A DNA stretch of 15,623 bases from CABMGU01 sp035292785 (GTDB taxonomy: Archaea > Nanobdellota > Nanobdellia > Woesearchaeales > ARS49): positions 1-15,623 of the forward strand of contig DATDPK010000023.1 of the NCBI GenBank assembly GCA_035292785.1. Direction: 5' to 3'. Shown here one piece after another: positions 1 through 4,815 of this stretch. A program made the translations under genes and the position numbers. Below the pieces are notes generated by a model that saw nothing but the letters and a program-made list of their open reading frames with translations, had not been told where the DNA came from and did no database searches. Positions within the stretch are counted from its first letter, which is position 1. The number at the start of each line of letters is the position of its first letter.

Positions 1-55
1 CCTAGCACGCAAGCCTGTCGCGCTTGCAACCCGGGTTCAAATCCCGGTCTCGGCG
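1..55 (+). tRNA. tRNA-Asp(GTC), 5' part missing
   Basis: This is the 3' part of a tRNA; the acceptor 5' strand and most of the D-arm lie outside the window. The anticodon stem is CAAGC (10-14) paired with GCTTG (22-26). The loop CTGTCGC (15-21) carries anticodon GTC at 17-19. The T-arm is CCGGG / TTCAAAT / CCCGG (31-47), followed by acceptor strand TCTCGGC (48-54) and discriminator G55. G73 is the expected identity base for tRNA-Asp. No CCA is encoded. A protein kinase gene starts only 19 nt downstream, so the two may share a transcript. Confidence 0.9.
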
Positions 56-74
56 TACTTTTGGGGGCATTACT

Positions 75-986
75 TTGTCTGAAGAATCTGGTGGAAAGAA
101 GAAAGTTTCGCTGGCAGTTCCTGGCTATCGTTTGGAAAAAGTGTTGGGCCAGGGCGCCATGGGGATTGTTGTAAAGGGCAGAAGAGAAACTGATAATTTA
201 GAAGTTGCAATTAAAGTAATGAAGCCGTCCAATTATGCAGATGCGCGTGCGCGGTTTCAAAGGGAATCCGCAGTTCTTCTCAGGATTAATCATCCTAATG
301 TTGTGCGGGCTTATGATGTTGGAGAATTGACAGAAGGAGAATATCAGGGAATGTATATGGTTCTTGAGTATCTTCGAGGAAAGACTCTTTTGGGTTATAT
401 TGCTGAAAGCGGGGCGCTTTGTGAAGAGGAGGCATTGGAAATTACGCGCCAGACAGCTGAAGGTTTGCAATGTATTAATGAGAATGGGTTGGTGCATCGT
501 GATATTAAATCTGATAACATTATGATTACTGAGGATGCATCAGTGAAAATTATGGACTTGGGGCTTGCAAAAGCAGAAGAAGGAGGCGCTTTGACAGCCA
601 CAGGTGATGTCTTTGGAACTCCTGGGTATATGTCTCCTGAAGCCGCAATAGATACAAAAGGCGCAGACATTCGTGGCGACATTTATTCTTTAGGGTGCAC
701 GCTTTATCAGGCGCTCACTACTCATTTGCCATTTATTGAGAAAACTTTTGCTAAATTGCTGCACAGATTGTTAAAAGAGGACCCGCAGCCGCCGAAGGCC
801 CACAATCCAAACCTTTCTGATGTTGTAAATGCTTTGGTTTTGAAGATGCTTGCGCGCGATAGGGAACAAAGGCAGCAAACTCCGGATGAGCTTATTGAGG
901 ATATTGAGAGGGTGAAGGAAGGAAAGATGCCGCGCACTGTGCGCAAACCATTGCCAAAGAAGAAAGGTTGGTGGCCTTTTGGCTGA
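75..986 (+). CDS. Hanks-type (eukaryotic-like) serine/threonine protein kinase
   Basis: This predicted soluble 303-aa kinase would transfer the ATP gamma-phosphate to Ser/Thr of unknown substrates. All core subdomains are visible: Gly-rich loop GQGAMG (25-30), VAIK lysine K47, helix-C glutamate E64, HRDIKSDN catalytic loop (141-148), DLG in place of DFG (161-163), activation-loop Thr residues (173, 175), GTPGYMSPE (181-189), and DIYSLG with D202. The tail is basic and ends near KKKGWWPFG. There is no membrane segment or PASTA-like sensor, so it is a single-domain cytosolic enzyme. The frame stays open back into the tRNA. I chose the TTG at 75 because GGGGG at 63-67 gives a plausible ribosome site 7 nt upstream and because upstream codons overlap the tRNA. 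The style resembles bacterial PknB-like kinases more than archaeal RIO or Bud32, which suggests horizontal acquisition. The start codon is uncertain; the family is not. Confidence 0.9.
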   Translation: MSEESGGKKKVSLAVPGYRLEKVLGQGAMGIVVKGRRETDNLEVAIKVMKPSNYADARARFQRESAVLLRINHPNVVRAYDVGELTEGEYQGMYMVLEYLRGKTLLGYIAESGALCEEEALEITRQTAEGLQCINENGLVHRDIKSDNIMITEDASVKIMDLGLAKAEEGGALTATGDVFGTPGYMSPEAAIDTKGADIRGDIYSLGCTLYQALTTHLPFIEKTFAKLLHRLLKEDPQPPKAHNPNLSDVVNALVLKMLARDREQRQQTPDELIEDIERVKEGKMPRTVRKPLPKKKGWWPFG

Positions 987-1008
987 TTTGCTCTTTTAAA
1001 AACAGTAA

Positions 1009-1018
1009 CCTTTAAATA
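1009..1018 (+). promoter_or_regulatory. Putative archaeal TATA box downstream of the kinase gene
   Basis: CCTTTAAATA matches an archaeal TATA element and is preceded by a CC that could belong to a BRE. It predicts transcription from roughly 1037-1045, well upstream of the tRNA-Lys at 1162. It could therefore give a long precursor for the tRNA-Lys/rpoH operon or an unrecognised short RNA. The surrounding gap (987-1161) holds no convincing gene, only this box, the tandem repeat at 1105-1138 and short unconvincing reading frames. Confidence 0.5.
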
Positions 1019-1104
1019 CCCCCTCCTTTCCCAATGACTTACAACACGGGTAGTTTGCACAATGGGGTCTAAATTCACAAAGTTTTCTCAAAGTCATAAG
1101 AGTC

Positions 1105-1138
1105 CATATACATATTGCTATCATATACATATTGCTAT
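1105..1138 (+). repeat. Perfect tandem duplication of a 17-bp AT-rich unit
   Basis: The unit catatacatattgctat occurs twice with no spacer, at 1105-1121 and 1122-1138. Each copy contains a TATA-like core (atacatatt). The core of the second copy is centred about 30 bp before the first base of tRNA-Lys, where a TATA box for a tRNA with a short leader would be expected. The repeat may be a duplicated promoter element; that role is inferred from position only. Confidence 0.8.
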
Positions 1139-1199
1139 AGTACTGAGTGGAGCATAATCAAGGGCCGGTAGCTCAACCTGGTAGAGCATCTGGCTTTTA

Positions 1200-1214
1200 A
1201 CAGCTTTGATGGAA
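1200..1214 (+). other. tRNA intron at position 37/38 (anticodon loop), 15 nt
   Basis: The outer helix is the anticodon stem (1189-1193 with 1216-1220). The central helix is 1194-1197 with 1209-1212, containing C-G, T-G and T-A pairs and one T-T mismatch. The 3-nt bulges are 1198-1200 and 1213-1215. Cutting between bulge bases 2 and 3 gives exactly this intron. The inner part is only a two-base-pair mini-hairpin, so this is a very short, relaxed BHB. Shifting the boundaries by one base gives the same mature RNA. Confidence 0.85.
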
Positions 1215-1236
1215 ACCAGAGGGTTGCGGGTTCAAA

Positions 1237-1265
1237 AGTCGCGAGCAACTGCTCGTGTCTGAACG
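1237..1265 (+). other. tRNA intron at position 59/60 (T-loop), 29 nt
   Basis: The outer helix is the T-stem. The central helix is TTCA (1231-1234) with TGAA (1260-1263), four perfect pairs. The bulges are 1235-1237 and 1264-1266. The inner helix runs 1238-1246 with 1251-1259, with one T-T mismatch and one G-T pair, and is capped by AACT. Cutting between the second and third bulge bases excises this segment and restores T-loop TTCAAAT. The geometry fits a canonical BHB substrate at a non-canonical tRNA position. Confidence 0.88.
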
Positions 1266-1291
1266 TCCCGTCCGGCCCGTTATGATAAACA

Positions 1292-1531
1292 ATGGCTGCA
1301 AAATTCGAAGTTGGCAAACACTTGCTTGTACCCGCGCATGGCAAGCTCTCTGAGAAAGAGAAGAAAGAGCTTTTTGAAAAATACGCTATTGAGTTGCCAA
1401 ACTTGCCAAGAATTTTCAAGAGCGACCCGGCAATCCTGCATCTCGACGTTAAGGAAGGCGATATTGTCAAGGTTGTGCGCGAAAGCCCTACTGCGGGCGA
1501 GTCAAGCTTTTACAGGCGGGTGGTTGAATGA
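1292..1531 (+). CDS. rpoH: DNA-directed RNA polymerase subunit H (Rpo5, Rpb5 C-terminal homologue)
   Basis: This 79-aa subunit corresponds to the C-terminal assembly domain of eukaryotic Rpb5 and binds the A' side of RNA polymerase near the downstream DNA cleft. Family signatures are the LVPAHGKLSEKEKKEL segment (residues 12-27), LPRIF followed by SDPA (38-47), and VVRESPTAGESSFYRRVV at the C-terminus. The length is normal for archaea. It is the first protein gene of the polymerase operon. Its ATG lies 12 nt after the tRNA-Lys with no Shine-Dalgarno visible, so tRNA 3' processing would leave an almost leaderless message. Its stop overlaps the rpoB'' start in an ATGA. Confidence 0.97.
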   Translation: MAAKFEVGKHLLVPAHGKLSEKEKKELFEKYAIELPNLPRIFKSDPAILHLDVKEGDIVKVVRESPTAGESSFYRRVVE

Positions 1532-3015
1532 ACACTGCAAAAGTTCTTATCAAGAAATTCTTTGAGGAAAACAGTTTTGTAAAGTCAAATATTGAAAGTT
1601 TTAATCATTTTGTTGAAGCTGAGCTGCAGAAAATTCTGGAGGAGAACAGGGAGATTGAGCCTACAATTATTCCTCCGAATGTTGAGAGCTTCAAGATTCG
1701 CCTTGACAAGATTTGGGCTACAAAGCCTGAAATTACTGAAGCTGACGGAAGCAAGAGGAATATTTATCCTGTTGAGGCAAGATTGAGAAAATTAAGTTAT
1801 GCTGCTCCTGTTTTCATTGAAGTCAGCGCTCACGTTAATGATGTGCAGAGGGAAACTCTCACAACGCAGATTGGAAGCTTGCCGATTATGCTGCACAGCA
1901 ATTATTGTCATTTGAACAAGTCGTCTCGCCAGGAATTGATAGAGAAGGGCGAGGACCCTGATGACCCTGGCGGTTATTTCTTGATTAACGGCACTGAGCG
2001 TGTGCTTGTTAATATTGAAGACCTCGGCGCAAACCGTTTCCTTGTCAACAGGGATTCTGGCGGTGTTTCAGAGTTTATCGGCAAGATTTTCAGCGAGTAT
2101 GGCTCTTACAAGATTCCTCACACTCTTGAGCGTATGAAAGACGGTGTTTTCTATTTGAGTTTTACCCGTGTCAAGCGTGTTCCTCTTATTCTTGTCATTA
2201 AGGCTCTCGGGCTGACAAAGGACGAGGAAATTATGCAGTTTGTCAGCAAGGACAGGCAGTTTGACGAGGTTATGATTAACTTGTTTGAGTTTGTTGACGT
2301 CAAGACTCCTGATGATGCTATGGACAGGATTGCCAAGATTATCGGTATCACCCAGACGAGGGAAATCCGTTTGGAAAGAATGATTGAGCTTATTGACAAG
2401 TATTTGCTTCCTCACGTCGGCATTACCAAAGAAGACAGGCTTACCAAGGCTTATAATTTGTGCAAGGTGTTGAGAAAGTATATTTGTGTTGCAAATGGCG
2501 AGGCAAATACCGATGACAAGGACCATTACATTAACAAGCGCATCAAGATGTCAGGTGATTTGCTTGCTGACTTGTTCAGGATGAACTTGAAAGTGCTGAT
2601 TGGCGATATTCTCTATAACTTCCAGCGTATTGTCAAGCGCGGCAAGTTCCCAAGCATCAAGGTTATCATTCGTGACAAATTGTTGACTTCAAGGATTTAC
2701 AGCGCTATGGCAACCGGCAACTGGGTTGGCGGCAGAAAGGGAGTTTCGCAGAGAATTCAGCGTTTGAATTTCCTTAACACTATCTCTCACTTGCAGCGTG
2801 TTGTTTCTCCTTTGAGCGCTTCTCAGGAGAATTTTGAGGCAAGAGAATTGCACGCTACCCATCTTGGAAGGCTGTGCCCGTCTGAAACTCCTGAAGGTAC
2901 TAATATTGGTTTGAGAAAGAATTTCGCAATGCTTGCCACTGTGAGCAAGGATATTCCTGATGATGAAACATTGAAAGTTTTGAAGAGTGAAGGATTGAAG
3001 GTTGTGCAAAAATGA
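1528..3015 (+). CDS. rpoB2: DNA-directed RNA polymerase subunit B'' (N-terminal half of the beta-like subunit)
   Basis: This 495-aa protein forms the protrusion, lobe and fork half of the second-largest subunit. Visible signatures are the DDPGGYFLINGTERVLV stretch (about residues 147-163), the GNWVGGRKGVSQ region, and the fork motif SPLSASQENFEAREL followed by HATHLGRLCPSETPEGTNIGL near the C-terminus. It ends where B'' normally ends in archaea with a split rpoB, so the split is natural and not a frameshift. The start overlaps the rpoH stop and the end overlaps the rpoB' start, both in ATGA, which suggests translational coupling that would help keep subunit stoichiometry. The length is close to the usual 500 or so residues. 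Confidence 0.97.
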   Translation: MNTAKVLIKKFFEENSFVKSNIESFNHFVEAELQKILEENREIEPTIIPPNVESFKIRLDKIWATKPEITEADGSKRNIYPVEARLRKLSYAAPVFIEVSAHVNDVQRETLTTQIGSLPIMLHSNYCHLNKSSRQELIEKGEDPDDPGGYFLINGTERVLVNIEDLGANRFLVNRDSGGVSEFIGKIFSEYGSYKIPHTLERMKDGVFYLSFTRVKRVPLILVIKALGLTKDEEIMQFVSKDRQFDEVMINLFEFVDVKTPDDAMDRIAKIIGITQTREIRLERMIELIDKYLLPHVGITKEDRLTKAYNLCKVLRKYICVANGEANTDDKDHYINKRIKMSGDLLADLFRMNLKVLIGDILYNFQRIVKRGKFPSIKVIIRDKLLTSRIYSAMATGNWVGGRKGVSQRIQRLNFLNTISHLQRVVSPLSASQENFEARELHATHLGRLCPSETPEGTNIGLRKNFAMLATVSKDIPDDETLKVLKSEGLKVVQK

Positions 3016-4814
3016 GCGATGTATATCTGAACGGAAAGTATGTTGGCGAGGTTGACTCTCCTCAGGAATTCGTGCAGAGGTTAAAGCAGTCCCGCCGTTC
3101 AGGTGTTCTTTCAAGCAATGCTAATGTTTACTTTGATGAAATGTTGAATGAGGTTCACGTCGAATCTGCAAGGGGAAGGTGCAGAAGGCCTTTGATTGTT
3201 GTCAAGGACGGTATGCCTTTGCTGACTGATAAGCACATCAAGCAGCTGGAGAAGAACGAGATTGGCTGGTCTGACCTGATTGGCCAGGGTGTTGTTGAAT
3301 TCTTGGATGCTTCCGAGGAAGAAAATTCATTGATTGCGTTTTCCGACCAGGAGGTTACTTCTGAGCATACTCATTTGGAGATTAGTCCTTTGGCAATGCT
3401 CGGCATTGTTACCGGCCTTATTCCGTATGGTGATTATATCCAGTCTGCTCGTTTGATTATCGGAAGCAGAAACCTCAAGCAGTCTATTGGATTGTATGCT
3501 GCAAATTATAATTACCGTATTGATATGGACGTTAACTTGCTTCATTATCCTCAAATGCCTGTTGTTCAGACAATGATGCACGAGCTTACTGATTACAATG
3601 CTCACCCGAGCGGTCAGAACATCATTATCGCCATTATGAGTTACAAGGGCTATAATATGGAAGACGCAGTTATAATTAAGAAGGGTTCAATTGAGCGCGG
3701 ATTTGGCAGGAGCTCGTATTTCCGTCCTGCTGTCAGCGAGGAATTGCGTTACAGCGGCGGCCTGATGGACCAGATTACTATTCCTGACAAGGAAGTCAAG
3801 GGCTACAAGAGCGAAAAGGATTACCGTTTCCTCGAGGATGACGGTATTGTTTATCCCGAAGCAAAAGTTAAGGAAGAGGATGTCATTATTGGTAAGACTT
3901 CTCCGCCAAGATTCTTGTCAAACTTGGAAGAGTACAGCTTGGCTTCAAACATCAGGCGTGAGAGTTCTGTTTCATTGCGCCACGGAGAAGAGGGTGTTGT
4001 TGACTTTGTCTGCCTGACTGAGAATGAGGAGGGCAACAAGCTTGTTCAGGTAAGGATTCGTGACCAGAGAATTCCTGAAATTGGAGATAAGTTCGTTTCC
4101 CGTCACGGTCAAAAGGGAGTTGTTGGCTTGATTGTTCCTGAGGCAGATATGCCTTTCACTGCTTCCGGTATTGTTCCTGATTTGTTGTTCTCGCCTCACG
4201 GTATTCCTTCACGTATGACTATTTCACATTTGATTGAGATGATTGCTGCAAAGACTGGTGCTTTGTCAGGCAGGTTTATTGACGGTACTACTTTCAGCGG
4301 CGAGCCTGAGGAAGCGATCAGGAAGGAATTGGTTTCATTGGGCTTCAAGGAGAATGGCACTGAGACTATGTATAATGGTATAACTGGAGAGATTTTTGAA
4401 GCCAAGATTTATGTTGGCAGTATGTATTATTTGAAGTTGAAGCACATGGTTGCGAATAAGATTCACTCTCGTGCGAGAGGTCCTATCCAGCTTCTTACCC
4501 GCCAGCCTACAGAAGGCCGTGCAAAGGAAGGCGGTTTGCGTCTTGGAGAGATGGAGAAGGATACTTTTGTTGCCCACGGTGCAAGCTTGCTGTTGAAGGA
4601 GCGTTTTGATTCTGACAAGACTGTTGTTCCTGTCTGCGAGAACTGCGGTGTTATCGCAATTTATGATGCTTACAAGGACAAGCGTTATTGTTCAATTTGC
4701 GGGGAGAATGTTGAGATTAGCGATATTGAGATTAGTTATGCTTTCAAGCTCATCCTTGATGAGTTCAAGAGCTTGGGAATTTATCCAAAGCTGGTGTTGA
4801 GGAATAAATACTAA
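3012..4814 (+). CDS. rpoB1: DNA-directed RNA polymerase subunit B' (C-terminal half of the beta-like subunit)
   Basis: This 600-aa catalytic half of the beta-like subunit carries the hybrid-binding domain, wall and C-terminal clamp. SYKGYNMEDA lies at about 209-218, GDKFVSRHGQKGVVG at about 358-372 (active-centre lysines), SPHGIPSRM near 394, and GEMEKD near 512. A zinc ribbon has C542/C545 and C560/C563. The length is typical of B'. It overlaps rpoB'' by ATGA at 3012 and is followed after 1 nt by rpoA'. No key residue appears to be missing. Confidence 0.97.
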   Translation: MSDVYLNGKYVGEVDSPQEFVQRLKQSRRSGVLSSNANVYFDEMLNEVHVESARGRCRRPLIVVKDGMPLLTDKHIKQLEKNEIGWSDLIGQGVVEFLDASEEENSLIAFSDQEVTSEHTHLEISPLAMLGIVTGLIPYGDYIQSARLIIGSRNLKQSIGLYAANYNYRIDMDVNLLHYPQMPVVQTMMHELTDYNAHPSGQNIIIAIMSYKGYNMEDAVIIKKGSIERGFGRSSYFRPAVSEELRYSGGLMDQITIPDKEVKGYKSEKDYRFLEDDGIVYPEAKVKEEDVIIGKTSPPRFLSNLEEYSLASNIRRESSVSLRHGEEGVVDFVCLTENEEGNKLVQVRIRDQRIPEIGDKFVSRHGQKGVVGLIVPEADMPFTASGIVPDLLFSPHGIPSRMTISHLIEMIAAKTGALSGRFIDGTTFSGEPEEAIRKELVSLGFKENGTETMYNGITGEIFEAKIYVGSMYYLKLKHMVANKIHSRARGPIQLLTRQPTEGRAKEGGLRLGEMEKDTFVAHGASLLLKERFDSDKTVVPVCENCGVIAIYDAYKDKRYCSICGENVEISDIEISYAFKLILDEFKSLGIYPKLVLRNKY

Positions 4815-4815
4815 A

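Larger units (their letters stand above)
1162..1279 (+). tRNA. tRNA-Lys(TTT) with two introns
   Basis: Removing two insertions gives a perfect 74-nt tRNA. It has acceptor GGGCCGG/CCGGCCC plus discriminator G, D-stem GCTC/GAGC, anticodon stem TCTGG/CCAGA with loop CTTTTAA (anticodon TTT at 1196-1198), a 5-nt variable loop, and T-arm GCGGG/CCCGT with loop TTCAAAT. Intron 1 (1200-1214, 15 nt) lies at the common archaeal position 37/38. Intron 2 (1237-1265, 29 nt) lies in the T-loop at position 59/60. Both junctions fit bulge-helix-bulge geometry cut by the archaeal splicing endonuclease, well paired for intron 2 and relaxed for intron 1. No CCA is encoded. rpoH begins 12 nt downstream, so co-transcription is likely. 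Confidence 0.93.

Noticed and set aside
24..74. Kinase reading frame extended upstream to a TTG at 24
   Set aside because: It would begin inside the tRNA-Asp and adds residues with no kinase similarity; TTG 75 has a better ribosome-site context.
555..563. Kinase as an inactive pseudokinase because DFG reads DLG
   Set aside because: The metal-binding Asp and Gly are kept and the middle position tolerates Leu; Lys47, Glu64, HRD and Asn148 are intact.
1034..1072. 12-codon ATG frame located near the predicted start of transcription from the TATA box at 1009
   Set aside because: It is too short to support as a gene; the distance fits leaderless initiation but nothing else does.
1062..1157. 31-codon reading frame through the tandem repeat before tRNA-Lys
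   Set aside because: It consists largely of repeat-derived codons, has no ribosome site, and is not at leaderless distance from the TATA box at 1009.
1189..1230. tRNA-Lys read as having a long variable arm instead of an anticodon-loop intron
   Set aside because: Lys tRNAs have short variable loops, and removing 15 nt restores an exact 5-bp stem and 7-nt loop.
3000..3020. rpoB split as a frameshift or pseudogene
   Set aside because: The break falls at the known B''/B' boundary with an ATGA overlap, and both products are full length.
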